Counted from the first letter of the stretch, positions 45,590 through 54,571 are shown. The stretch: DNA of 64,000 bases from SZUA-35 sp965530755 (GCA_965530755.1 CBESNA010000005.1:1-64000), one strand, 5' to 3'. The notes: generated from the sequence alone by a model not told the origin. A program made the numbers and translations.

Positions 45590-46974
45590 TACTGAACGGG
45601 CCAGCGGGCGACAGCAGCAACATCGGCTCTATGCCGCAAGGCCGTCCCCGCGGCAACGGCGTCGTCGACCAACGAGGCCACATCGACCCCGGTCACCGAA
45701 CCATCCCGCACCACCACACGGCCGGCGACGTAGACCGATCGCACCGAGCGGCCATCACCGCCCCACACCAACTGCAGCACCGGATCGGGGCTTGGCGGGA
45801 TCCACTCCACCCGGGTCCGGTCGTGCACCACGAGGTCTGCCTGCTTTCCGACCTCGATCGAACCCACCCGATCGGCGATGCCGAGCGCCTCGGCCCCTCG
45901 GATCGTGAGCAACTCCAACGCGTCGTGGGCGCCGAACACCGTGGGGTCCATCGAGGTGTCCTTTGCCATTCCAGCAAAGAGGGCGGCGCTGCGAAGTCCG
46001 TCAACCATGTCGCCGGCGTTCTCCGAATCGCAGCCGAGCGCCAAGCGCCCGTCGGCCTTCCAGATGTCGAGGTGGCGGAATCGACTCGACAATCCCTGAC
46101 CGAGCCGCAGATATGCCCACGGGCACGACACCACGGCAGTCTCGGTCCGCAGCAGAATCTCGAGTTCCTCGTCATCGATGTGTACGGCGTGGCCGATCGC
46201 CAGGTGCGGCCCCAGGACTCCGAGCGAGTCGAGGTGTACGACCGGGGCCTTGCCGGTGTTGATGAGGTACTGCTCGGTGTCGCTCGTGCTCGGCGAGAGA
46301 TGGAACGTCATGCCGACACCGCGGCCTCGGGCCAGATCGTTCGCCGCGACCAGGAGGTCGTCCGACATCAGGTCGTGGCCGACCAACGTGACCCAGCTCG
46401 AGATCAGGCCGCCGTCGGCCAGAGCCAACGAGGCTCGCTGACGATCCAGTACCTCGTCGACCGATCCCGTGAAGGGACCTTCCTCGATGTCCCAGCCCCA
46501 CGTGCCCAACGTCAGACGAGCGCCGACGCGCAGCGCTGCCTCCTTGATTCGTTCCGGGTGCGCGACCGTGCCCGCCTCGAACGTGGTGGTGATGCCGTTG
46601 GTGAGGGACTCGGCGAGTGCGAGAGTTGCCGACAGCTCATCATCGTCGCCGGTGTGCTCACCGTGGACCGGCACGACCCAGGTGAAGATCGCCTCGCCGG
46701 GAGCGAGATCATCAGGAATCGAGCTCTGGATCAATCGATCACCGGTGAGGTGCTGGTGACCGTTGATGTAACCGGGGACCACGAGATCGGTGATCGAGCC
46801 GACGACGTCGTGATGTGGATGGGCGGCCCGAACCTCCTCGAACCGGCCAACTGCTTGGATGATCGAGCCGTCGATGGCCACCGCCCCATCGCCGATCACC
46901 GTCCGATCCTGATCCATGGTCACGACCGTGCCTCGCACGATCGTTCGCTGTTCGGGGGTGTCCGGCGGGTTCAC
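45589..46974 (-). CDS. TRZ/ATZ-type amidohydrolase (second copy)
   Basis: 461 residues, GTG start at 46974. Superfamily metal ligands: NGHQHLTGD (His-x-His), MTFHLSPS, IGHAVHIDDEE and LGCDSENAG (Asp). The order and spacing are those of the paralogue at 38713, and the C-terminal SIEVGKQADLVVHD matches too. Expected to deaminate or hydrolyse a nitrogen-containing ring; guanine-deaminase-like enzymes share this fold. It is divergent from the MFS gene at 47127 with 152 bases between starts. Confidence 0.9.
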   Translation of the reverse strand: MNPPDTPEQRTIVRGTVVTMDQDRTVIGDGAVAIDGSIIQAVGRFEEVRAAHPHHDVVGSITDLVVPGYINGHQHLTGDRLIQSSIPDDLAPGEAIFTWVVPVHGEHTGDDDELSATLALAESLTNGITTTFEAGTVAHPERIKEAALRVGARLTLGTWGWDIEEGPFTGSVDEVLDRQRASLALADGGLISSWVTLVGHDLMSDDLLVAANDLARGRGVGMTFHLSPSTSDTEQYLINTGKAPVVHLDSLGVLGPHLAIGHAVHIDDEELEILLRTETAVVSCPWAYLRLGQGLSSRFRHLDIWKADGRLALGCDSENAGDMVDGLRSAALFAGMAKDTSMDPTVFGAHDALELLTIRGAEALGIADRVGSIEVGKQADLVVHDRTRVEWIPPSPDPVLQLVWGGDGRSVRSVYVAGRVVVRDGSVTGVDVASLVDDAVAAGTALRHRADVAAVARWPVQ

Positions 46975-47126
46975 CGCGTCAGTCTGGCGCAGGAATGCTC
47001 GCGACTCCGCGTCCGTCGCCGAGTGGGACGGTCCGTTTGCCGCCGTCGGCCACAGCCAGATCGGGCTGTTCGCTGCCCTCGCTTCGGTGACCTACCGTGC
47101 GGAGGTGTACCGCGTGGAGCCGCCAA

Positions 47127-48374
47127 GTGAGTGATGGACCGAGCGGTTTCTCGCACGGCCTGCGAGCCTTTCAGCATCAGAATTTTCGCCGGTTCTGGCT
47201 GGGAGCGCTCGTGTCCAACTCGGGGACCTGGCTGCAGAATCTCACTCTGCCCTATGTCCTGCTTCAGATCACCGGCCAGGCCACGTGGGCTGGAATCTCG
47301 GTTTTCGCATCGCTGTTCCCGTCGGTACTCCTCGCTCCGATTGCAGGAAACGTGGCCGATCGATTCGATCGTCGGCGAGTCCTGATCGTCGGTCAAACGT
47401 TGTCCGCCTGCGCTGCGCTCGGGTTGTGGGCCACCTACGCATCAGGGCAGAGAGACCCGAAGCTCATTGTCGGCGTCGCCGCCATCGGCGGCCTGATCAA
47501 TGCGTTCACCATTCCGACCTGGCAATCGTTCATTCCGCTGCTCGTGCCTGTGGAGGATCTTCCCTCGGCGATCACAATGAACAGCCTGCAGTTCAATGCT
47601 GCCCGGGCCATAGGTCCTGCGGCCGGCGGCGCATTCATTGCCGTCGCAGGGCCGACCTCGGCGTTCTTCGCCAATGCGATGAGTTTTGCAGCCGTCGTGA
47701 TCGCGCTGCTCGTGATCAACCCCGGCGACACGAGTCAGGTGCGAGAGCGTCGGCCGATCGTGGCCGGCTTCATCGAGGCCGTTCGCTACGCACGGGGGCA
47801 GCCGGGGATCCTGATGGGCATCGGCATCGCCGCGATCGTCGCCTTCCTCGGATTCCCCGTCGTCACATTCGTCGTGGTTTTCGCTGACCAGGTCTACGAC
47901 GTCGGACCGCTCGGCCTCGGGATCCTGAGCGCGCTCCTGGGGCTGGGTGCCATCCTCGGTGCGCCGGTCGTCAGCGGGATGTTCGGCGATCTCGAGCGAG
48001 GCAAGATCGTCCGGATCGCTCTCCCCCTCTACGGAGCGGCGATCCTGCTCTTCGGTTCATCGACGGGACCGATCCAGGGCTCGGTCGGTCTACTTGCTGC
48101 CGGCACCTGCTTCATGGCGATCGTCGCCACGAGCAACACGGCGGTGCAGTCGATCGTGGCCGATCGAATCAGGGGGCGGGTGATGGCGTTGCGCATCATG
48201 ACCTTCACGGCGTCGTATCCGATCGGGGCTCTGGTGCAGACCCGACTCTCGGATGCGTGGAGTCCCCGCATCGTCGTGTCCGGGGCAGGGAGCGCGATCG
48301 TGGTGACCGGACTTGCGGTCGCGACGCGCCCGCAATGGCTGCGACGCCTCGACGATCCCGCTGACCTCAGCTGA
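47127..48374 (+). CDS. MFS transporter (MFS_3, exporter type)
   Basis: 415 residues from the GTG at 47127, preceded by GGAG. Twelve TM helices; landmarks are FRRFWLGALVSNSGTWLQNLTLPYVL near the start, the intracellular loop GNVADRFDRRRVLI and a long middle loop. The family includes siderophore and drug exporters. No substrate is suggested by the neighbours. Its 3' end faces the AAA ATPase gene, with the second three-stem repeat between them. Confidence 0.88.
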   Translation: MSDGPSGFSHGLRAFQHQNFRRFWLGALVSNSGTWLQNLTLPYVLLQITGQATWAGISVFASLFPSVLLAPIAGNVADRFDRRRVLIVGQTLSACAALGLWATYASGQRDPKLIVGVAAIGGLINAFTIPTWQSFIPLLVPVEDLPSAITMNSLQFNAARAIGPAAGGAFIAVAGPTSAFFANAMSFAAVVIALLVINPGDTSQVRERRPIVAGFIEAVRYARGQPGILMGIGIAAIVAFLGFPVVTFVVVFADQVYDVGPLGLGILSALLGLGAILGAPVVSGMFGDLERGKIVRIALPLYGAAILLFGSSTGPIQGSVGLLAAGTCFMAIVATSNTAVQSIVADRIRGRVMALRIMTFTASYPIGALVQTRLSDAWSPRIVVSGAGSAIVVTGLAVATRPQWLRRLDDPADLS

Positions 48375-48403
48375 CCTCCCGCACGTAGTGCCCACCCCAA
48401 AGC

Positions 48404-48491
48404 CCGAACCCGAGGCTACGACCCCCGATTCTGTGGGGCTCAAACCCGAGGTTTGGGGCCCCCATTTCCGGGGGTCATTGCCTCGGGTTGG
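48404..48491. repeat. Three-stem intergenic repeat, copy B (inverted relative to copy A)
   Basis: Outer stem AACCCGAGGC (48407-48416) with GCCTCGGGTT (48480-48489), second stem CCCCCG (48422-48427) with CGGGGG (48469-48474), central hairpin CAAACC-CGA-GGTTTG (48441-48455). Its reverse complement aligns with copy A along the full length. It lies between two convergent genes; the last bases come close to the stop at 48497. Confidence 0.85.
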
Positions 48492-48496
48492 TTGCG

Positions 48497-50014
48497 CTAC
48501 CAGCTCGAGGAGAGGGCGTCCGGATCGCCGAAGTAGATCTCGGCCACCTCGTCGACCGCCGCACGATCGAGCATCGGGAGCGCATCGCGATAGCGGGCAA
48601 TGCCCCGCTGCAGATCGCAGAAGTCGACAGCAACGTACGGCCTCAGTTCGCCGATGTTGGCGACAGCAACCTCGCGGAGGTATTCGGCCGTCCCGTCTGC
48701 CAGTTCGATACCCATGGACTCAGCCGTCTTGACGAGAATTCCGTCGAACGCCTCGGGCGTGCACGAACCAACGAACACTTTGTTGCGAAGCCGGCGAAGG
48801 AACGCGTCGTCACCGAGTCGCTTCGGCTCGAAGTTGCTCGAGACCACGAGTTTCACGGCGAACGGGACAGTGAACTTGGCCCCGTTGTTCAGCTTCAGAT
48901 AGTCCACGTTGCGTGACAGCGGCACGATCCATCTGTTCAGGATCTCGTCGGGGGTGATCGCCTGCCGGCCGAAGTCGTCGATCACGAGGATCCCGTTGTT
49001 GGCGAGGAGCTGGATCGGAGCGGTGTAGACGCCGGCCACGCTTTCATAGCTGAGGTCGAGCATCTCGAGACTGAGCTCGCCACCGACGATCACCAACGGC
49101 CGCTCGCACAGTACCCAACGGGGGTCGAGGGCGGCCGGTTGCGGCTCGAGCGGGCGATGCACGACCGGGTCGAACACCATCACGATCTGCCCGTCGGCCT
49201 CGATGCAGTGCGGCACGAGGATCGGATCACTGAACACGCCGCGCATCCGCTCGGCGATGCTGGTCTTGCCCGTTCCTGGGGGCCCGTAGAGGAACATGGC
49301 CCCGTCGTTGAGCAGAGCGAAACCGATCTTGTCGATCAGCGCCGAGGGCACGATCATGTCGGAGAAGAGTTCGCTGACCCGCGCGTGGTCGACCTCGTAG
49401 ACCGCCCGCTGGCTGTTGACCACGCTGTCGTAGTCGGCGACCGACACCGGCGCATAGCTGGCGTACAGCGAGATCTTCATCCGCTCGAGGGTCGCTGCGT
49501 GCCCGGCCTCGGTCAGCGTGAATCGATACTCACGGCCGTCCAACCCGAGGTATTCCAGGTAGCCCTTGTCGCGAAGGTCGTCTGCCACCTGTTGAACGAT
49601 CGAGGGTCCGAGCGCCAGTGCCGAACCGATTTCGCTCGTGGTCGCCCGTTTTGCTCCGAGGAGCCACCGCATGAAGATGTCCTCGACCAGGCCGCCAGGG
49701 ATCCCGGCCTCGGCGATGGTTCGCGGAGCCCGAGGATGACTGGCGTCCACGCTCTCGGAAGCGAAGCGACCGACATACTCCGGCCGGTTCGCACGATGCT
49801 GCGGAAGCGGCGAGGTCTGATCCGATGAGCGTCGCTTGGTGGTCGCCGGCGTGGGCGAAGCAGGCTTGGCGGGCGGGTCCGGCACCACCCACTGTTCGTC
49901 CGCCTCTTCCGGGCGATCGATCACAGTATTGGCGAGTCGGCTTGGGCGAAGGGGACGAACAGTCACTTTGTGTTTCTCGGCGTGTTCGCCACCCGACTCA
50001 AGCGGTATTTTCAC
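48497..50014 (-). CDS. AAA+ ATPase with winged-helix-like insert
   Basis: 505 residues, GTG start at 50014. A disordered Pro/Arg-rich N-terminus (1-90) is followed by a winged-helix-like domain (about 105-180, EDIFMRWLLGAKRATTSEIG to YRFTLTEAGH) and an AAA+ module with Walker A GPPGTGKT (244-251) and Walker B GILVIDDF (about 337-344). It is reminiscent of MoxR-like or pilus-locus ATPases, but no partner genes are adjacent. It may remodel a protein complex. Function not assigned. Confidence 0.85.
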   Translation of the reverse strand: MKIPLESGGEHAEKHKVTVRPLRPSRLANTVIDRPEEADEQWVVPDPPAKPASPTPATTKRRSSDQTSPLPQHRANRPEYVGRFASESVDASHPRAPRTIAEAGIPGGLVEDIFMRWLLGAKRATTSEIGSALALGPSIVQQVADDLRDKGYLEYLGLDGREYRFTLTEAGHAATLERMKISLYASYAPVSVADYDSVVNSQRAVYEVDHARVSELFSDMIVPSALIDKIGFALLNDGAMFLYGPPGTGKTSIAERMRGVFSDPILVPHCIEADGQIVMVFDPVVHRPLEPQPAALDPRWVLCERPLVIVGGELSLEMLDLSYESVAGVYTAPIQLLANNGILVIDDFGRQAITPDEILNRWIVPLSRNVDYLKLNNGAKFTVPFAVKLVVSSNFEPKRLGDDAFLRRLRNKVFVGSCTPEAFDGILVKTAESMGIELADGTAEYLREVAVANIGELRPYVAVDFCDLQRGIARYRDALPMLDRAAVDEVAEIYFGDPDALSSSW

Positions 50015-50060
50015 CTAGTCGACTGGGGCGCACTGCGGACCGGCTGGCACACTCTCGGCC

Positions 50061-51068
50061 ATGACCTGGCCGTCGATCTCCGCTCTCGACGCCGACAGCC
50101 AGGCGGTGGAAGACCTCGTCGATCAGACCCCCGGCATCGACCCATGGTGCTCTGGACCGGACTGGTTCCTGCCGGCGCACGATGCGTTCGCCGAGTCGGT
50201 TTTCGACGGCCCGGTCCGGCCTCTGCTCTGGTCGGAGCCGGGGACCGGCGCCGTCCTCCTGGGTATGGCCGAAACGCCGGACGGGGCGTCGATCGTCTCA
50301 GGGCTCGAACCGATGTGGGGCTTTGCTTCACCGCTGCTCGGGCCGGATCTGGGCGATCTCGGCGAGCTCGCGGCCGAACACCTCTCGGCCCTCGATGGCT
50401 GGCAGTTCGCGATCATCGGCGGCCTTCCGCTGTCAAGCGATCTCGCCGGCCACCTCGCCAGTCCTTTTCGCTCGCTCGGCGAGGTCCAGGCGACCTACGG
50501 GATCGTTCGACAGGTAGCAGACCTGACCGGCGGCCACGATCCGTGGTTCGCTGCCCGGAGCCCCCGGTTCCGCAGAGCACTGCACAAGGCGCATCGAGAG
50601 GCCACCGACGGCGGTCTTCGGTTCGTCGACGTGTCGAACGACCCAAACGCCTACACGCGTTGCGTCGCCATCGAACGGGCGAGTTGGAAGGGCCGAATCG
50701 ACGACGGCATCACCAGCCCGGGAATGCGCCGCTTCTACGACATCATGACCGGTCGGCTCCAGGGCGCCGGCCGATTCCGGGCGACCGTGGCCGTCATCGG
50801 CGAACAAGACGTCGGCTTCATCTTCGGCGGCATCCGCAACGGCCGGTACCGGGGCCTGCAGCTGAGTTTCGTCGAATCAGCCCGCCACCTGTCGGTCAGC
50901 CACCTGTTGCAGCACCACACGATTCGCCAGCTCGAACGAGAGGCCGTCCACACCTACGACATGGGGATGGACATGGAGTACAAGCGACGCTGGGCCGACC
51001 ATTCCGAGGCATCGATGTCGCTGATCGTGCGTCGGCCCGAAGCGAGTCGTCGGCGCCGAATCGGCTAG
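50061..51068 (+). CDS. GNAT/FemAB-like acyltransferase (BioF2/CelD-like)
   Basis: 335 residues. The C-half (about 150-320) carries the double-GNAT-type segment FRRALHKAHREATDGGLRFV, CVAIERASWKGRIDDG and YDMGMDMEYKRRWADHSEAS, typical of the CelD/BioF2 group related to FemAB peptidyltransferases. Such proteins move acyl or aminoacyl groups in cell-envelope or exopolysaccharide work. No signal peptide. It starts 46 bases from the divergent AAA gene and is followed after 11 bases by the LLM oxidoreductase gene. Confidence 0.75.
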   Translation: MTWPSISALDADSQAVEDLVDQTPGIDPWCSGPDWFLPAHDAFAESVFDGPVRPLLWSEPGTGAVLLGMAETPDGASIVSGLEPMWGFASPLLGPDLGDLGELAAEHLSALDGWQFAIIGGLPLSSDLAGHLASPFRSLGEVQATYGIVRQVADLTGGHDPWFAARSPRFRRALHKAHREATDGGLRFVDVSNDPNAYTRCVAIERASWKGRIDDGITSPGMRRFYDIMTGRLQGAGRFRATVAVIGEQDVGFIFGGIRNGRYRGLQLSFVESARHLSVSHLLQHHTIRQLEREAVHTYDMGMDMEYKRRWADHSEASMSLIVRRPEASRRRRIG

Positions 51069-51079
51069 TTTTGGCGACC

Positions 51080-51958
51080 ATGAACGATCTCGGACGTGTC
51101 GGCATCTGGCAGGGCGTGCTCGATGCCCACCCGGCCAACAAGGTGCGGGAGGTCGTCGCCGAACTCGACGAGGCCGGTTGGCCCACCCTCTGGATTCCCG
51201 AAACGGTGTCGAGGGACCCGTTCGTGTCGGCAGCGATCATGTTGGAGGCCACCCAGAATCTCCAGGTCGCCACCGGCATCGCCTCGATCTGGGCCCGAGA
51301 CGCCATGACGACGGCGAACGCCAGTCGCACCCTCAACGAGGCTTACGACGGACGCTTCGTGCTCGGTCTCGGCGTCAGCCACCACACGCTGACCGAGTGG
51401 GTTCGCAAACACGACTACTCCAAACCGCTCACGAAGATGCGCGAGTACCTCGAACGCATGGATGCCTCGATGTTCCATGGCGTCGAGCCCGAGCAACCGA
51501 CCATGCGCCTGATCGCTGCGCTCGGCCCGAAGATGCTCGAGCTCTCGGCTGCGGCTGCAGACGGCGCGCACCCCTATTTCGTCCCCGTCGAACACACAGA
51601 GATCGCCCGCACCGTGATCGGGCCGGACAAATATCTGGCCACCGAGCAGATGGTGGTGCTCGAGACCGATCCCAGCTCCGCTCGGGAGATCGCCCGCCAA
51701 CACATGGCGGTTTACCTGGGCCTGCCGAACTACGCCAATAACTTGATGCGGCTCGGGTACTCCGAGGACGAGATCACCAACGCCGACGATCGCGTCGTGG
51801 ACGCCGTCGTTGCCTGGGGCACACTCGACACGGTGCTCGAACGAGTGAAGGCACATCACGATGCCGGCGCTGATCACGTCTGCATCCAAGTGCTCGAAGC
51901 CGATCGGACCTCAATTCCCCTCGAAGCATGGCGCGCCATCGGCGACGCGGTGCTCTGA
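51080..51958 (+). CDS. LLM-class F420-dependent oxidoreductase
   Basis: 292 residues from the ATG at 51080. Luciferase-like TIM barrel with RVGIWQGVLDAHPANKVREVVAELDEAGWPTLWIPE at the start, LQVATGIASIWARDAMTTANASRTLNEAYDGRFVLGLGVSHH and LIAALGPKMLELSAAAADGAHPY. This matches a TIGR03620-like F420 group common in actinobacteria. Cofactor assignment is inferred from the family. Substrate unknown. Confidence 0.86.
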   Translation: MNDLGRVGIWQGVLDAHPANKVREVVAELDEAGWPTLWIPETVSRDPFVSAAIMLEATQNLQVATGIASIWARDAMTTANASRTLNEAYDGRFVLGLGVSHHTLTEWVRKHDYSKPLTKMREYLERMDASMFHGVEPEQPTMRLIAALGPKMLELSAAAADGAHPYFVPVEHTEIARTVIGPDKYLATEQMVVLETDPSSAREIARQHMAVYLGLPNYANNLMRLGYSEDEITNADDRVVDAVVAWGTLDTVLERVKAHHDAGADHVCIQVLEADRTSIPLEAWRAIGDAVL

Positions 51959-51973
51959 CGAACGGCAAACCTG

Positions 51974-52159
51974 ATGACCCAGACGTACGTCTTCCTCCTG
52001 ATCGGTGCAGCAATCATCGTCGGCCTGATCGCCGTGCTGATCGACCGGCTGAATTTTCCGCAGAAACGGTTTCGACCCAAGGCGGTAGCGGTAGACCACA
52101 AGGGTCGAGCCGCTCGCGATCGCACCGGCGCTCACATCATCGACGACGACGAGCTCTGA
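51974..52159 (+). CDS. Small single-TM protein
   Basis: 61 residues: one TM helix (TYVFLLIGAAIIVGLIAVLI, about 4-23) followed by a basic, then acidic cytoplasmic tail ending DDDEL. No family recognised. It begins 15 bases after the LLM gene and precedes the YihY-family gene by 97 bases. The good TM pattern and spacing make it a credible gene. Confidence 0.6.
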   Translation: MTQTYVFLLIGAAIIVGLIAVLIDRLNFPQKRFRPKAVAVDHKGRAARDRTGAHIIDDDEL

Positions 52160-52256
52160 CGATGAGGAGTGCCGGCAACGGCACCAACAGCTCGACCGCC
52201 CGCACGCCAAGCACCCGCACGCCCCAGGCCAATCCATGCTCCCCAGGACCAACACC

Positions 52257-53213
52257 ATGACCGCAACCACCACGACCGAGAACCCCGCCAGGTTCGTTCC
52301 CAAGGCCAAAGAAGTCATGGCCAGGATCAAAGCCCACAACGTGGTGGTGATCGCCGCCGGCATCGCGTTCTATGGGCTCCTTGCCCTGATCCCGACCATC
52401 GTCGCCGTCATCTCCGTGTATTCGCTCGTGACCGACCCGGCTGAAATCGCCAGCCAGATCGAGGGTCTCACCGAGAACATGGAGGCCGACTCGGCCGACT
52501 TCATCAACGAGCAGGTCGCACTCGCTGTCGAGGACGCGAAGGGCAGCGGCGTCGTCGCTCTCGTGATCGGCATCCTGGTGGCGTTGTGGGCTGCGTCAGG
52601 CGCATTGCAGAAACTCATGAACGTCATCGCGCTTGCGTACGGAGCCACCGAGGCGCGGGGCGGGCTGAAGGTCAGAGCGATTGCCTACGGATTGACCGCT
52701 GGCGGCATCGTCACCGTGGCGTTGATGGGTTTCGTCTTCGGTGCCCTCCCAGCCATCCTCGATTCGATCGGGCTGGGAAGCGGGCTCAACGCGTTGGTGA
52801 GCATCGGCAGCTACGTAGGAATGCTGTTGTTCATGATGCTCGCTTTCACCGTGCTCTACCGCTACGGACCCGACCGCACCCCGAAGACACCGTGGAAGAA
52901 CCCGGGTGCTCTCGCCGGGGCCGGCATGTTCCTCGTCTTCGCTCTGGTGTTCAGCCTCTACTTCCGTTTCGCCGCCGGCTCCCTTCCCGCCAGCTACAGC
53001 ATTCTCGGTGCGATCGCCGCCATCATCATCTTCCTGCAGCTCACCGCGATCGCGATCGTGATCGGGGCCGAGGTGAACGCCATGAACGAGGATGCAGACA
53101 TCGATCCGCTCGCCGCAGCGCTGTCAGCGAAGCAGAAGAAGAAGGCCGACCCGCTGAGCTTCGGCAAGGCTGCCGCAGCCATCGGCGCACTGATCGTCCT
53201 CGGTCGAGGCTGA
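52257..53213 (+). CDS. YihY/BrkB-family inner-membrane protein
   Basis: 318 residues from the ATG at 52257. Six TM helices; the family features are VVVIAAGIAFYGLLALIPTIVAVISVYSLV in the first helix region, YRYGPDR-type segment near residue 200 and the C-terminal LTAIAIVIGAEVNAM. YihY-like proteins are membrane proteins whose function is not settled; early reports of ribonuclease BN activity were mistaken. The tail is basic and Lys-rich. Confidence 0.85.
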   Translation: MTATTTTENPARFVPKAKEVMARIKAHNVVVIAAGIAFYGLLALIPTIVAVISVYSLVTDPAEIASQIEGLTENMEADSADFINEQVALAVEDAKGSGVVALVIGILVALWAASGALQKLMNVIALAYGATEARGGLKVRAIAYGLTAGGIVTVALMGFVFGALPAILDSIGLGSGLNALVSIGSYVGMLLFMMLAFTVLYRYGPDRTPKTPWKNPGALAGAGMFLVFALVFSLYFRFAAGSLPASYSILGAIAAIIIFLQLTAIAIVIGAEVNAMNEDADIDPLAAALSAKQKKKADPLSFGKAAAAIGALIVLGRG

Positions 53214-53304
53214 ACCATCGAGGGGTTGGTTCGACCCATTCGAAACACGCCAAAAGGCCCATGGTGGGTCTCAAGATCCACGAGGTGCTGCCGATGGAGG
53301 GGTC

Positions 53305-53781
53305 ATGGATGACTCCATCAACCCGCAGCAGTTGGTGCTCGGCGCGCTGCAAGCAGCGGTGACGCTTTTCGGCGCCCAAATGGCGGCGTCGATTCTCCTT
53401 GCCAACGGCAACGGAACAGCGGTCGACATCCGGTTCGCCGCCGGTTTCATCCCCTTCCTCGGAATCCAGACCACGCCCAGCGACTTCGTTCCGCTCATCT
53501 CGTGGTCAATCGCCCTCGCCGTCGGTTTCACCGCCACCGCCGCCCTCTGGCACCTCTGGCGCCGCCGGGACACTCCCTCCCTCGTGCTCGGCTGGGCCAG
53601 CGGCCTGGCCATGTCGATCATCCTCATCGGCATGCATTGGGTCCGGCACCTGATCCACCCGCCGCTCGTGGATCTGTGGATCCTCAGCCAAGCGCTGGCC
53701 TACGTCGTCGCCGTCTCCGTCGTCTTCATCGCCTACCGACCAACGTTCACCCACGAACCCGTACACGAGAAGAGTTCCTGA
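53305..53781 (+). CDS. Four-TM membrane protein of unknown function
   Basis: 158 residues, ATG at 53305 after GGAGG. Hydrophobic segments at about 10-32, 45-80 (one or two), 95-112 and 122-145. No family recognised. It joins the secreted-protein gene by TGATG, so the two are translationally coupled; it could be a dedicated membrane partner for that protein. Confidence 0.7.
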   Translation: MDDSINPQQLVLGALQAAVTLFGAQMAASILLANGNGTAVDIRFAAGFIPFLGIQTTPSDFVPLISWSIALAVGFTATAALWHLWRRRDTPSLVLGWASGLAMSIILIGMHWVRHLIHPPLVDLWILSQALAYVVAVSVVFIAYRPTFTHEPVHEKSS

Positions 53782-54455
53782 TGCTCAGCAAGTTGACCAA
53801 CCGCGGTGCCCTCCTGATCGTGGCGACCTTGGTGTTCGCAACACCAGCCATGGCGTCCCTGGTGATCCAGAACTTCATGCAGGCCGACATCTCCGCTGCC
53901 GATCCCTGCTTCTTCAAGGCAGCCGGCGACGACACCGTCACCTACACCGGAGCCGACAGCGACGATCCATTCGTGGCGTTCGACGCAACCCAGACGATCC
54001 AGGTCGACGGCAGCAACCTGATCCAGGAGAACATCGCGGTTCGGGGCATGACGGGCGACCGTGTCGTCTACACCGACATCGTCCGCTACCAGAACCGATG
54101 CAACGTGCCACTCCAGATCACGCTCGTCGCCGACTCGAACAACGGCGTCGGTGATTGGACCGACCGCTCAGCCCGGATCTACCTGTCGACGTCATCCGAT
54201 GTCATCGGCGCTGCCGATGCGAGCGAGAAGGCCCCCGCCGGCCTTCCCGGCGACGTCGGAGCCGGAAGCGGCTGGGATGCACTGCCGATCGTGGTCGACG
54301 CAGGCGGCAACGTCTCTGAGACCTCGACGGGCACCATCACGCTCGCACCGGGTCGAGAGCTCCGCGGCGCCATCGTCATCTCGACCGGCACCGGTGCCGG
54401 CAACGGTGTCGGCACCATCAACTGGCAGGCGCGAGCCACGAACTCCAACAACTGA
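53781..54455 (+). CDS. Secreted protein of unknown function
   Basis: 224 residues with a Sec-type signal peptide (ALLIVATLVFATPAMAS). The mature part is Asp/Thr-rich, with two Cys (CFFKAAGDD and RCNVPLQI), and looks all-beta. The start LVIQNFMQADISAADPCF and the C-terminal TLAPGRELRGAIVISTGTG loosely resemble camelysin/TasA-like fibre proteins, but no SipW-type peptidase is nearby and the likeness is weak. Coupled to the four-TM protein upstream. A hairpin follows at 54473. Confidence 0.7.
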   Translation: MLSKLTNRGALLIVATLVFATPAMASLVIQNFMQADISAADPCFFKAAGDDTVTYTGADSDDPFVAFDATQTIQVDGSNLIQENIAVRGMTGDRVVYTDIVRYQNRCNVPLQITLVADSNNGVGDWTDRSARIYLSTSSDVIGAADASEKAPAGLPGDVGAGSGWDALPIVVDAGGNVSETSTGTITLAPGRELRGAIVISTGTGAGNGVGTINWQARATNSNN

Positions 54456-54472
54456 TCCCTCGCTCTCCCCGC

Positions 54473-54520
54473 AACTGGCGCCAGCGAGTGTTGCTCACGC
54501 AGCAGTCGCTGGTGCCAGTT
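54473..54520 (+). terminator. 15-bp-stem hairpin after secreted-protein gene
   Basis: AACTGGCGCCAGCGA (54473-54487) can pair with TCGCTGGTGCCAGTT (54506-54520) with one G-T pair and an 18-base loop. It lies 18 bases after the stop at 54455. No run of T follows, so it may be a factor-dependent terminator, an mRNA-stabilising hairpin or a REP-like repeat. Confidence 0.5.
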
Positions 54521-54571
54521 CGCGTTTCGACTCACTCAGGTGTGCTCCATGGCTGCCGATGGGTGACGGCC

